Under the pieces are notes generated by a model. That model saw only the letters and a program-made list of their open reading frames with translations. It was not told the origin of the DNA and ran no database searches. A program made the position numbers and the translations under genes. A DNA stretch of 54,241 nucleotides from Frigoriflavimonas asaccharolytica (GTDB taxonomy: Bacteria; Bacteroidota; Bacteroidia; Flavobacteriales; Weeksellaceae): positions 1 to 54,241 of the forward strand of contig NZ_JABSNO010000025.1 in assembly GCF_013294015.1 (NCBI RefSeq), written 5' to 3'. Below are positions 43,855 to 51,345 of the stretch, piece after piece. Position 1 is the stretch's first letter; every line of letters starts with the position of its first letter.

Positions 43855-44520
43855 TTAATCAATTCTACTATGATTTCCCACATAATGCAGAAACTCTTGT
43901 CTTGTAATTGGGTTGGTACGGAAAATTCCGCTTAATTCTGCGGTGATGGTAGAACTTGCAGTATCTTTTATACCGCGGCAATTTACGCAGAGATGTTTTG
44001 CATCAATAATGCAGGCAACATCTTTGGTTCCTAGAGCTTCTTTCAGCGCATCTACAATTTGCATCGTCAATCTTTCTTGTACTTGCGGACGTTTTGCGTA
44101 ATAATCTACGATTCTATTAATTTTTGAAAGACCAATAACTTCACCATTAGAGATATAGGCAACATGAGCTCTCCCGATGATTGGCAAAAAATGATGTTCG
44201 CAAAAAGAATAAACGGTGATGTCTTTTTCTACCAACATTTGTCGGTATTTGTATTTGTTGGAAAAAGTAGAAATACCGGGTTTATTTTCTGGTAAAAGTC
44301 CGCCAAAAATTTCGTTTACAAACATTTTTGCGACACGTTTTGGGGAATCTTTCAAAGAATCATCCGTCATATCCAAACCCAAAGTGTGCATGATTTCTCC
44401 AAAATGATGCTGGATTTTTTCTATTTTTTCTTCGGGGGAAAGTACGAAAGCATCTTCGCGAATTGGCGTGTGCTCTTTTCCCGTGAAAATATCGTCGTCG
44501 TTGTCTATGAAATCGTTCAT
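43855..44520 (-). CDS. folE: GTP cyclohydrolase I
   Basis: FolE converts GTP to dihydroneopterin triphosphate, the first step of folate (and pterin) synthesis. I use the ATG at 44520 (221 residues, MNDFIDNDDDIF); the frame could start at a TTG 21 bp earlier. The motifs CEHHFLPIIGRAHVAYI, SKINRIVDYYAKRPQVQERL and HLCVNCRGIKD (zinc cysteines) are complete. It lies near metF and the methionine synthase genes that use folate. Confidence 0.95.
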   Translation of the reverse strand: MNDFIDNDDDIFTGKEHTPIREDAFVLSPEEKIEKIQHHFGEIMHTLGLDMTDDSLKDSPKRVAKMFVNEIFGGLLPENKPGISTFSNKYKYRQMLVEKDITVYSFCEHHFLPIIGRAHVAYISNGEVIGLSKINRIVDYYAKRPQVQERLTMQIVDALKEALGTKDVACIIDAKHLCVNCRGIKDTASSTITAELSGIFRTNPITRQEFLHYVGNHSRID

Positions 44521-44538
44521 TTTCTTGCTTGTATTATG

Positions 44539-44546
44539 CAAAAATA
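44539..44546 (-). promoter_or_regulatory. Possible -7 element for folE
   Basis: The minus strand reads TATTTTTG, matching TAnnTTTG, 19 bp upstream of the ATG at 44520. No TTTG is seen at the usual spacing. Confidence 0.35.
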
Positions 44547-44684
44547 AGGATTTTTGTTGAGAATTATTTCTTAATAATTTTGAACTTTCAGAAATTATCC
44601 CAGGGATTTTACGGAATTTGACAGATCAATTCACAAGTTTGGCTCATTCTTATATTGTTAAAATCTTCATATCAAAGCAAAAAT

Positions 44685-44767
44685 CTGCGCCCCGACTTGA
44701 GTGGAAATCCTTTTTGTGTAGCGTAGCGGAACAAAAAGATTGGGAACGGAAGCCGGAAATGTGCGCC
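44685..44767 (+). repeat. Dispersed intergenic repeat, copy 2
   Basis: This closely matches copy 1 (238-322): CTGCGCCCCGACTTGA at the start, TAGCGGAACAAAAAGATTGG in the middle, and GTGCGCC at the end. It lies just downstream of metF and, with copy 3, brackets that gene in opposite orientation. Confidence 0.85.
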
Positions 44768-44812
44768 ATAACAAAATTTTAAAAATACATTGGATGACAT
44801 TAAATTGGCGAT

Positions 44813-45769
44813 TTAAAAAAGTTCGCTTGCAATTTTTTTAATATTATCACTTTTTCCCATGGAATAGAAGTGCAAAACATCTACGCCATAATCCAACAAT
44901 TCTTTGCATTGAGAAATGGCCCATTCTATACCGATTTCCTTTACGGCGGCATTATTTTTTGCGCCATCTATTGCAGAAATTAGATCTTCTGGCATATCTA
45001 TATTGAAAACTTGGGGCAAAAGTTTGAGGTGTTTTTTGGTTGCAATTGGCTTTATACCGGGAATTATGGGAACAGTGATGCCTGCTTCTCGTGCAATTTC
45101 TACAAATTTGAAAAACTTTTGGTTATCAAAAAACATTTGCGTTACTACGTAATCTGCTCCTGCATCTACTTTTTCTTTCAGCCATTTGAGATCGTAATTC
45201 ATAGATGGCGCTTCCAAATGTTTCTCTGGATAACCGGCAACGCCGATGCAAAATTTGTTGAAATCTGACGGTAAATTTTCATCATGCAGATATTTTCCAC
45301 GACCAAGATCATTCATTTGATGCACCAAACCGAGCGCATTTTCATGTCCACCTTCGGAAGGTGTAAAATATTTTTCGCCTTTCATGGCATCTCCACGCAA
45401 AGCCATCACATTATCTATGCCCAAATAGAGACAATCTACCAACAGATATTCAGTTTCTTCTTTGGAAAAGCCGCCACACAAAACGTGTGGAACAGTATCT
45501 ACATTGTATTTATGCTGTATAGCGGAACAAATACCCAAAGTTCCGGGTCTCATTCTGGTGATTTTTCTTTCCATCAAACCGTTGCCTTTGTTGATGTAAA
45601 TATATTCTTCTCTAGAAGTGGTAACGTCTATAAATGGGGGTTTAAATTCCATCAAAGGATCTATATTTTTGTAGAGATCTTCTATTCCGCTCCCTTTTTC
45701 TGGCGGTATCACTTCTAGGGAAAAAAGGGTTTTTCCGTTGGCGTTTTTTATGTGGTCTGTGATTTTCAT
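44813..45769 (-). CDS. metF: Methylenetetrahydrofolate reductase
   Basis: MetF reduces 5,10-methylene-THF to 5-methyl-THF with FAD, feeding the methyl group to methionine synthase. I take ATG at 45769 (318 residues, MKITDHIKNANGKT); a longer frame would add 13 residues translated from repeat DNA. FSLEVIPPEKG near the start carries the conserved glutamate, and DNVMALRGD (about 104-112), GVAGYPEKH and YVVTQMFFDN are typical of MetF. It lies in the same direction as the two methionine synthase genes. The gap between it and metH is 530 bp of repeat-rich DNA, so its own promoter is likely. Confidence 0.95.
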   Translation of the reverse strand: MKITDHIKNANGKTLFSLEVIPPEKGSGIEDLYKNIDPLMEFKPPFIDVTTSREEYIYINKGNGLMERKITRMRPGTLGICSAIQHKYNVDTVPHVLCGGFSKEETEYLLVDCLYLGIDNVMALRGDAMKGEKYFTPSEGGHENALGLVHQMNDLGRGKYLHDENLPSDFNKFCIGVAGYPEKHLEAPSMNYDLKWLKEKVDAGADYVVTQMFFDNQKFFKFVEIAREAGITVPIIPGIKPIATKKHLKLLPQVFNIDMPEDLISAIDGAKNNAAVKEIGIEWAISQCKELLDYGVDVLHFYSMGKSDNIKKIASELF

Positions 45770-45874
45770 TTTATATTTGTCTTTGCGAGGAATGAAGCAA
45801 TCTCGCATTTATTATTTAATAATTTTATTTTTGCAGACATTTGGCTTTGTTGAATGTCTATCTTTTATTTTTTT

Positions 45875-45981
45875 GGGCAGACATTTCCGCCTTCCGTTCC
45901 CAACCTGCCTGTCGGTAGACAGGTCTTTTTCGCTCCTCGTTTCCTAGTCACAAAAAAGGATTTCCACTCAAGTCGGGCTGC
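45875..45981 (-). repeat. Dispersed intergenic repeat, copy 3 (inverted)
   Basis: On the minus strand this shows GACTTGAGTGGAAATCC and GGGAACGGAAGGCGGAAAT as in copies 1 and 2. An extra internal palindrome (CCTGTC-GGTA-GACAGG) sits in the middle, making it about 20 bp longer. Confidence 0.75.
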
Positions 45982-46095
45982 AATTTCGTTTGTTTAATAA
46001 AATTTTCGCCAGTTTAAAAAGTTTCCAATTTTATTAATTCATCATTGATAATTGATTTCGCCCTTTCAGGGCTTCGCAATGGATTTTTATTTTTT

Positions 46096-46235
46096 TCAAT
46101 AGGTTTCACCCAATGCTATTTGATTTCTTTTCAATGGGTTTCACCCTTTGCTATTTGATTTCTTTTCAAAGGGCTTTACCCTTTGCTATTTGATTTCTTT
46201 TCAAAGGGCTTTACCCTTTGCTATTTGATGTCGCC
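46096..46235. repeat. Tandem array of 35-bp palindrome-containing units
   Basis: Four units begin at 46096, 46131, 46166 and 46201, each with a short hairpin (GGGTTTCACCC or AGGGCTTTACCCT) and the constant CTATTTGAT. The array stops at the GCCAC-TTC-GTGGC hairpin. It has no spacers of unique sequence, so it is not CRISPR. Confidence 0.85.
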
Positions 46236-46263
46236 ACTTCGTGGCTCTCTAATTTCACATTTC

Positions 46264-46296
46264 AATCCTTCAAGGTTTCAAAAACCTTGAAGGATT
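46264..46296 (-). terminator. Hairpin after methionine synthase, probable terminator
   Basis: A perfect 15-bp stem (AATCCTTCAAGGTTT with AAACCTTGAAGGATT) with a 3-nt loop lies 7 bp beyond the stop codon at 46303. There is no T run on the minus strand side, so it may equally be a dispersed palindrome. Confidence 0.6.
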
Positions 46297-46302
46297 TCTA
46301 AA

Positions 46303-48963
46303 TTAATCCGCCAAATTCGGGCTCAACCATTTTCTGGCAAAATCCAATTCTACTCCTTTTCTTTCGGCAAAATCTTTCAATTGATCTTCTTTTATTTTTC
46401 CTACCCCAAAATATTTGGCTTTCGAATTTCCAAAATAATAGCCAGAAACTGCTGCAGTTGGAAACATTGCCAAACTTTCTGTGAGTTCTAAACCAATATT
46501 TTCTTTCACTTTTAATAAGTCCCAAATTGTTTGTTTTTCCAAATGATCCGGACAAGCGGGATAACCTGGTGCAGGACGAATTCCTTTGTATTTTTCGGCA
46601 ATTAAATCTTCGTTTTCTAGGTTTTCATTTTCATCATAAGCCCAAAATTCTGTGCGAACTTTATGATGTAGAAATTCTGCAAATGCTTCTGCTAAACGAT
46701 CTGCCAAAGCTTTTACAATAATAGCGTTGTAATCATCGCCTTCATCATAATATTCTTGCGCCAGTTCTTCTGTTCCAAAACCTGTAGTTACGGCAAATGC
46801 TCCGATGTAATCTTGCGTTCCCGAAGTTTTTGGTGCAATAAAATCACTTAAAGCATGGTATTCTTTTCCGGCAGATTTTTTTAATTGTTGTCTTAAAGTT
46901 CTAAATTTCGCTAATTCATTTCCACTTTCATCAGAAACTAAAATATCATCTTCACCATTAGAATTGGCAGGAAAAATTCCGAAAATACCTTTCGCTGTGA
47001 ATAGTTTTTCGTCTAGAATTTTTTCTAGTAAAACTTTAGATTCTTTAAATAAAATACTCGCCTGTTCGCCAACAACCTCATCAATTAAAATATCGGGAAA
47101 TTTACCATGCAATTCCCAACTTCTAAAAAATGGACTCCAATCTATAAATGGCAACAATTCCCTTAAATCTTGGTTTTCTATAATTTTAATTCCTAAAAAA
47201 TTAGGCTTGAAAATTTCTTCATTTTCCCAATCTACTTTAAATTTTTGCTTCCTAGCTTCTTCAATGGGAACGTATACTTTCTCAATTTGACGCTCCAGAA
47301 ATTTAATTCTAAAATCATCGTAATCTTCTCGCAATTCAGTTTCATATTGTGCTGCATTTCTATCCAACAATTTACTCACAACACCAACTGCTCTAGAAGC
47401 ATCGTTCACATGAACCACGGTATTATTATATTTCGGGCAAATTTTCACCGCGGTATGCGCTTTTGAAGTTGTAGCACCACCAATTAACAAAGGAAAATTC
47501 AGATTTTTTCTTTGCAATTCGTCGGCAACATGCACCATTTCGTCTAAACTTGGGGTGATTAATCCGCTTAAACCGATTACATCTACTTGATGTTCTATCG
47601 CAGCAGCAATTATTTTATCTGCCGGAACCATCACTCCCAAATCGATGATTTCATAATTATTACAACCCAACACTACGCTCACTATGTTTTTGCCAATATC
47701 GTGAACATCACCTTTTACGGTTGCCATTAAGATTTTTCCGTTTGGTTTTTGCTTTTCATCTTTTTCTGCCTCAATAAAAGGTTGCAAATAGGCCACTGCT
47801 TTTTTCATTACTCTGGCCGATTTTACGACTTGCGGCAAAAACATTTTTCCGCTACCAAATAAATCTCCAACAACGCCCATTCCGGTCATCAAATTAATTT
47901 CGATTACATCCAAAGGTCTGGTTGAATTTGCTCTGGCTTCTTCTACATCTTCAATGATAAAACGGTCTAAACCTTTCACCAAAGCATGCGTGATTCTATC
48001 TTGCAACGCATCTTTTCGCCATTCTAATTCTTCTACAAATTCTTTTTTGGTAGATTTTACGCGCTCAGAATAATCTAAAAGTCGTTCTGTAGCGTCTTCT
48101 CTTTTGTCGAGCATCACATCTTCCACCAATTCTAGCAATTCTTTCGGAATTTCATCATAGACTTCCAGCATGGTTGGGTTTACAATTCCCATATTCATTC
48201 CTGCTTTTATGGCGTGATAGAGGAACACGGAATGCATCGCTTCTCGCACATTATCGTTCCCGCGAAAAGAGAAAGAAACATTGGAAACTCCACCACTCAC
48301 AGAAACATTGGGTAAATTTTCTCGCACCCATTTCGTAGCATCTATGAAATCTATAGCATTTCTGCGATGTTCGTCCATTCCTGTTGCGACTGGGAAAATA
48401 TTTAAATCGAAAATAATATCTTCGGAAGGAAAACCAACTTTATTAACTAAAATATCATAAGATCTTTTGGAAATTTCTATTCTTCTCTCGTAATTATCGG
48501 CTTGTCCGTTTTCATCAAAAGCCATCACAATTACGGCGGCTCCGTATCTTTTAATTTTTTTGGCGTGATTGATAAATTCTGCTTCACCTTCTTTTAAACT
48601 GATAGAATTTACCACACATTTTCCTTGTACCACTTGCAAACCAGCTTCTAGAATTTCCCATTTTGAAGAATCAATCATGATGGGAATTCGAGAAATATCC
48701 GGTTCTGAAGCAATTAAATTCAGGAATTTTACCATGGCAAATTTTCCATCGAGCAAACCATCATCAAAATTAACATCCAGAATTTGCGCTCCACCATCAA
48801 CTTGATTTCGAGCAATATCGAGCGCTTCATTGTAATTTCCTTCTTTAATTAAACGAAGAAATTTTTTAGAACCTGCAACATTGGTTCTTTCTCCAACATT
48901 AATAAAATTGGATTCTGGGGTTATAATTAAAGGTTCGAGACCTGATAATTTTAAATATTTCAT
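46303..48963 (-). CDS. metH: Methionine synthase, pterin-, B12- and activation-domain half
   Basis: The 886-residue protein is the C-terminal half of cobalamin-dependent methionine synthase. It has a pterin-binding barrel (about 15-290, [15 protein letters not shown]), the B12 cap helices (about 300-400), the cobalamin-binding domain with DVHDIG at 419-424 (the ligand histidine H421) and [13 protein letters not shown], and the activation domain with [12 protein letters not shown] and [13 protein letters not shown]. The homocysteine half is a separate gene at 50051, 1.1 kb away. Together they make a complete enzyme. This split is known in Bacteroidota. The two genes are separated by a transposase and palindromic repeats. 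Confidence 0.95.
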   Translation of the reverse strand: MKYLKLSGLEPLIITPESNFINVGERTNVAGSKKFLRLIKEGNYNEALDIARNQVDGGAQILDVNFDDGLLDGKFAMVKFLNLIASEPDISRIPIMIDSSKWEILEAGLQVVQGKCVVNSISLKEGEAEFINHAKKIKRYGAAVIVMAFDENGQADNYERRIEISKRSYDILVNKVGFPSEDIIFDLNIFPVATGMDEHRRNAIDFIDATKWVRENLPNVSVSGGVSNVSFSFRGNDNVREAMHSVFLYHAIKAGMNMGIVNPTMLEVYDEIPKELLELVEDVMLDKREDATERLLDYSERVKSTKKEFVEELEWRKDALQDRITHALVKGLDRFIIEDVEEARANSTRPLDVIEINLMTGMGVVGDLFGSGKMFLPQVVKSARVMKKAVAYLQPFIEAEKDEKQKPNGKILMATVKGDVHDIGKNIVSVVLGCNNYEIIDLGVMVPADKIIAAAIEHQVDVIGLSGLITPSLDEMVHVADELQRKNLNFPLLIGGATTSKAHTAVKICPKYNNTVVHVNDASRAVGVVSKLLDRNAAQYETELREDYDDFRIKFLERQIEKVYVPIEEARKQKFKVDWENEEIFKPNFLGIKIIENQDLRELLPFIDWSPFFRSWELHGKFPDILIDEVVGEQASILFKESKVLLEKILDEKLFTAKGIFGIFPANSNGEDDILVSDESGNELAKFRTLRQQLKKSAGKEYHALSDFIAPKTSGTQDYIGAFAVTTGFGTEELAQEYYDEGDDYNAIIVKALADRLAEAFAEFLHHKVRTEFWAYDENENLENEDLIAEKYKGIRPAPGYPACPDHLEKQTIWDLLKVKENIGLELTESLAMFPTAAVSGYYFGNSKAKYFGVGKIKEDQLKDFAERKGVELDFARKWLSPNLAD

Positions 48964-48981
48964 TACTTTTTATTCTGTTTT

Positions 48982-49093
48982 AAAGCCACAAAGTGGCATT
49001 ATCACTAACATTGGGTTTAGCCTGATGAAAAATAAACACGTCGAATCAAAGCCACGAAGTGGCGTTATCATCAACATTGGGCAAAGCCCGATG
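48982..49093. repeat. Two 66-bp REP-like units
   Basis: Each unit has AAAGCCAC(A/G)AAGTGGC followed about 17 bp later by a second palindrome near ACATTGGG..AAAGCCCGATG. The unit period is 66 bp (48985 and 49051 for the first hairpin). Confidence 0.85.
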
Positions 49094-49103
49094 TTTCACA
49101 CAA

Positions 49104-49556
49104 TTAATCCCAAACATACCTTTCATCATATTCAACATTATATTTCTTTACAAATGCCAAAAATTCTTCCTGAAATGCTTTCTTATTATGATGTTCTTCT
49201 TGATTAATAATATATTTTTTTACAATTTCTATTTCTGTAGGATTTACTGAAAATGCGCCATAACCATTTTGCCAATAAAAATCTTCAAATTCTTTTCCTT
49301 TTGTTTTTATCCATTTTGAGGAATGGGACTTTACCTCTTCCAATAATTTCATTAATGCGATTTTCTTTGATAACAAACATAAGATATGAACATGGTCTTT
49401 GTATCCACCAACTTGAATAGGATTACATTCTAAATTTTTGCAAACACCGCCTAAATAACTAAATAATTCTTCTTTAATAGAATCTGTAATCATTGGTTTT
49501 CTATGTTTTGTACTGAAAACCAAATGAACATATATCTTATTTAATGATTGTCCCAT
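49104..49556 (-). CDS. REP-associated tyrosine transposase (IS200/TnpA-like, HUH)
   Basis: The 150-residue protein is a Y1 transposase of the IS200/IS605 TnpA superfamily, RAYT type, which cuts single-stranded DNA at palindromes. The HUH motif is in KDHVHIL (H55, H57) and the catalytic tyrosine is Y115 in VKKYIINQEEH. The opening VHLVFSTKHRKP and the stretch YWQNGYGAFSV are typical. All catalytic residues are intact. It lies between two sets of short palindromic repeats, the expected setting of a RAYT. It has no paired TnpB. Confidence 0.9.
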   Translation of the reverse strand: MGQSLNKIYVHLVFSTKHRKPMITDSIKEELFSYLGGVCKNLECNPIQVGGYKDHVHILCLLSKKIALMKLLEEVKSHSSKWIKTKGKEFEDFYWQNGYGAFSVNPTEIEIVKKYIINQEEHHNKKAFQEEFLAFVKKYNVEYDERYVWD

Positions 49557-49591
49557 TCTTAAATGATTTATAATTACATCGTTTTTTATAT

Positions 49592-50030
49592 CATTGGGCG
49601 GCGCTTTGCTTACCCAATGCTTTTGATTGCGGTCTTTCAGACCTCATTTATCTTTCTCGTTTAATTCAATTGGGCGGCGCTTTGCTTACCCAATGCTTTT
49701 GATTGCGGTCTTTCAGACCTCATTTATCCTCGTCTTTTTTCATTGGGCGGCGCTTTGCTTACCCAATGCTTTTGATTGCGGTCTTTCAGACCTTATTTAT
49801 TTTTCTCGTTTTATTTGATTGGGCGGCGCTTTGCTTAACCAATGCTTTTCATTGCGGTCTTTCAGACCTTATTTATTTTTCTCGTCATATTTGATTGGGC
49901 GGCGCTTTGCTTAACCAATGCTTTTGATTGCGGTCTTTCAGACACCATTTATCTTTCTCGTTTAATTCATTGGGCGGCGCTTTGCTTACACAATGCTTTT
50001 GATTAAGCCACTTCGTGGCTCTCGTAATTA
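49592..50030. repeat. Six-unit tandem array of 73-76-bp REP-like units
   Basis: ATTGGGC begins units at 49593, 49669, 49742, 49818, 49894 and 49969. Each unit has an outer palindrome (ATTGGG..CCCAAT), an inner GCTTTGC, then the hairpin GGTCT-TTC-AGACC, and an AT-rich spacer with 'ctcgt'. The sixth unit replaces the second hairpin with GCCAC-TTC-GTGGC. Units differ by a few substitutions and indels only. Confidence 0.9.
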
Positions 50031-50050
50031 AAAATAAATGTGAATGAGTT

Positions 50051-51061
50051 TTATTTTAATACCTTAATTTTCCTCGGTTCATAATCCTTCACTAAATCTG
50101 CAATGGCTTTGATGTGAGGTGGCGTTGTTCCGCAGCATCCACCAATAATATTAATTAAACCTTTTTCTGCATACTCGCGGATTTGTTCTGCCATAAATTC
50201 TGGAGATTCATCGTATTGACCAAACGCATTGGGCAAACCAGCATTGGGATAGGCGGAAATATTAAAATCTGAATTTTTGGCCAAAGTTTCTAAATACGGC
50301 GTTAGTTGTTCTGCTCCCAAAGCGCAATTGAAACCTACGCTCAACAAATTGAGATGAGAAACTGAAATCAAAAATGCTTCTGCTGTTTGTCCGCTCAATG
50401 TGCGTCCAGAAGCATCGGTAATGGTACCGGAAACCATAATTGGGATTTCTATATTTCTCTCTTCTTGAATTTCATCAATAGCGAAGAGTGCAGCTTTAGC
50501 ATTTAAAGTATCGAAAATAGTTTCTACCAAAAGTAAATCTGAACCACCATCTAAAAGTGCTTCTGCTTGTTGTTTGTAAGCAGTTCTCAATTCATCGAAC
50601 GTAACGGCACGAAATCCTGCATCATTCACATCCGGACTTAAACTCGCAGTTCTGTTTGTAGGACCGATGGAACCTGCTACAAATCTTGGTTTTTCTGGGT
50701 TTTTTGCAGTGAATTCATCACAAACTTGTCGGGCAATTTTTGCAGATTCATAGTTGAGTTCGTACACCAAATCTTCCATGTGGTAATCTGCCATTGCAAT
50801 GGTAGTACCAGAAAAAGTATTGGTTTCTATAATATCTGCACCGGCTTCTAAATATTTTGCATGAACTTCTGCAATTGCTTTTGGTTGCGTGAGAGAAAGT
50901 AAATCATTGTTTCCTTTTACAGAATATTGATAGTCTTTAAATCTTTCGCCACGGTAATTTTCTTCGGTGAAATTATAGCGTTGCAGCATGGTTCCCATTG
51001 CACCGTCTAATACGAGAATGCGTTTTTGAAGTTCGGAATATATAGGATGTTGTTTTTGCAT
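50051..51061 (-). CDS. metH: Methionine synthase, homocysteine S-methyltransferase half
   Basis: The 336-residue protein is the N-terminal homocysteine-binding barrel of methionine synthase. The zinc cysteines are C246 ([11 protein letters not shown]) and C309-C310 ([11 protein letters not shown]), and the start [14 protein letters not shown] is typical. It activates homocysteine and must dock to the other half (46303-48963), which holds the methyl-B12. The gene follows a SAM-I riboswitch and consensus promoter at its 5' side, so its expression should fall when SAM is plentiful. A stand-alone BHMT-like enzyme is less likely because of the partner gene nearby. Confidence 0.92.
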   Translation of the reverse strand: MQKQHPIYSELQKRILVLDGAMGTMLQRYNFTEENYRGERFKDYQYSVKGNNDLLSLTQPKAIAEVHAKYLEAGADIIETNTFSGTTIAMADYHMEDLVYELNYESAKIARQVCDEFTAKNPEKPRFVAGSIGPTNRTASLSPDVNDAGFRAVTFDELRTAYKQQAEALLDGGSDLLLVETIFDTLNAKAALFAIDEIQEERNIEIPIMVSGTITDASGRTLSGQTAEAFLISVSHLNLLSVGFNCALGAEQLTPYLETLAKNSDFNISAYPNAGLPNAFGQYDESPEFMAEQIREYAEKGLINIIGGCCGTTPPHIKAIADLVKDYEPRKIKVLK

Positions 51062-51125
51062 TTCAATTAATTATTAATAATAAAATAATTGAAAATGCTA
51101 CCAAGAATGGTAAATATTTGTATTT

Positions 51126-51228
51126 GTTATCTCACTCGCCAAAGGCGAGTAGAATGTAGCACCTTTTCGCAAAAGCGAAGGTTGCCAAGGTTTCACAGAG
51201 TCTATTCTCTCCACCTTTCTTAATAACA
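51126..51228 (-). ncRNA. SAM-I (S-box) riboswitch
   Basis: On the minus strand the 103-nt element reads GTTAT at its 5' end and ATAAC at its 3' end (P1 pairing). Conserved parts of the S-box are all present in order: AAGAAAGGTGGAGAGAATAG, GTGAAACCTTGGCAACC, the P3 stem TTCGC/GCGAA, AAGGTGCTACATTC, and the P4 stem ACTCGCC/GGCGAGT. The SAM-binding core elements are intact. It ends 65 nt before the ATG of the homocysteine methyltransferase gene, leaving room for a weak hairpin (TACCA/TGGTA) as expression platform. Whether control is by termination or translation cannot be told. Confidence 0.92.
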
Positions 51229-51260
51229 TTTTCAATATGTGTATGAACGTAGTTGAAAAT

Positions 51261-51292
51261 CAAAGGTAAACTATAAATTTTAAGAATCCAAA
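51261..51292 (-). promoter_or_regulatory. Bacteroidota-type promoter for the SAM-regulated methionine synthase transcript
   Basis: The minus strand carries TTTG (51292-51289), a 20-bp spacer, and TACCTTTG (51268-51261), matching TTTG-N19-21-TAnnTTTG exactly. Transcription would begin near 51254, about 25 nt before the riboswitch. Confidence 0.8.
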
Positions 51293-51298
51293 AACTTG

Positions 51299-51333
51299 TT
51301 TGTAAATCAGGAAATTTTTTTTCCTTAATTTCG
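51299..51333 (+). promoter_or_regulatory. Possible promoter for the glucosidase gene
   Basis: TTTG at 51299-51302 is followed after 23 bp by TAATTTCG (51326-51333), one mismatch from TAnnTTTG. It ends 12 bp before the ATG at 51346, so the leader would be very short. Confidence 0.4.
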
Positions 51334-51345
51334 CTTTTAAATTAA

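Larger units (their letters stand above)
45770..46302. other. Repeat-rich gap between metF and methionine synthase
   Basis: No gene is seen. From metF outward it holds a 'gcgaggaatgaagcaatc' type motif (45784-45804), dispersed repeat copy 3 (45875-45981), a GCCCT-TTC-AGGGC hairpin (about 46061-46073), four 35-bp tandem units (46096-46235), a GCCAC-TTC-GTGGC hairpin (46233-46245), and a perfect 15-bp hairpin next to the metH stop codon. Confidence 0.75.
48982..50030. mobile_element. RAYT transposase with flanking REP-like arrays
   Basis: A REP-associated tyrosine transposase gene is flanked on its 3' side by two 66-bp palindromic units and on its 5' side by six units of about 76 bp. The hairpin GCCAC-GAA-GTGGC on the left (48985-48997 as a variant, 49051-49063) appears inverted (GCCAC-TTC-GTGGC, 50007-50019) at the right end, so the cassette has matching inverted ends. 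The whole lies between two halves of methionine synthase. Confidence 0.8.

Noticed and set aside
45770..45808. Longer start for metF
   Set aside because: The extra residues come from a dispersed repeat, and the protein aligns with MetF from the ATG at 45769.
48881..49250. Plus-strand open frames between metH and the RAYT
   Set aside because: They read through REP-like units and antisense of both genes, with no family resemblance.
49627..49894. Two overlapping plus-strand open frames with the same repeated peptide
   Set aside because: They only translate the tandem REP units, and the peptide repeats with the DNA period.
49592..50030. Tandem array resembling a CRISPR
   Set aside because: The units are contiguous 73-76-bp repeats with no unique spacers, and there is no cas gene; the repeats contain hairpins and lie by a RAYT.
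46303..51061. Split metH as a sequencing frameshift
   Set aside because: The halves are over 1 kb apart with complete domains, starts and stops, and the split form is known in Bacteroidota.
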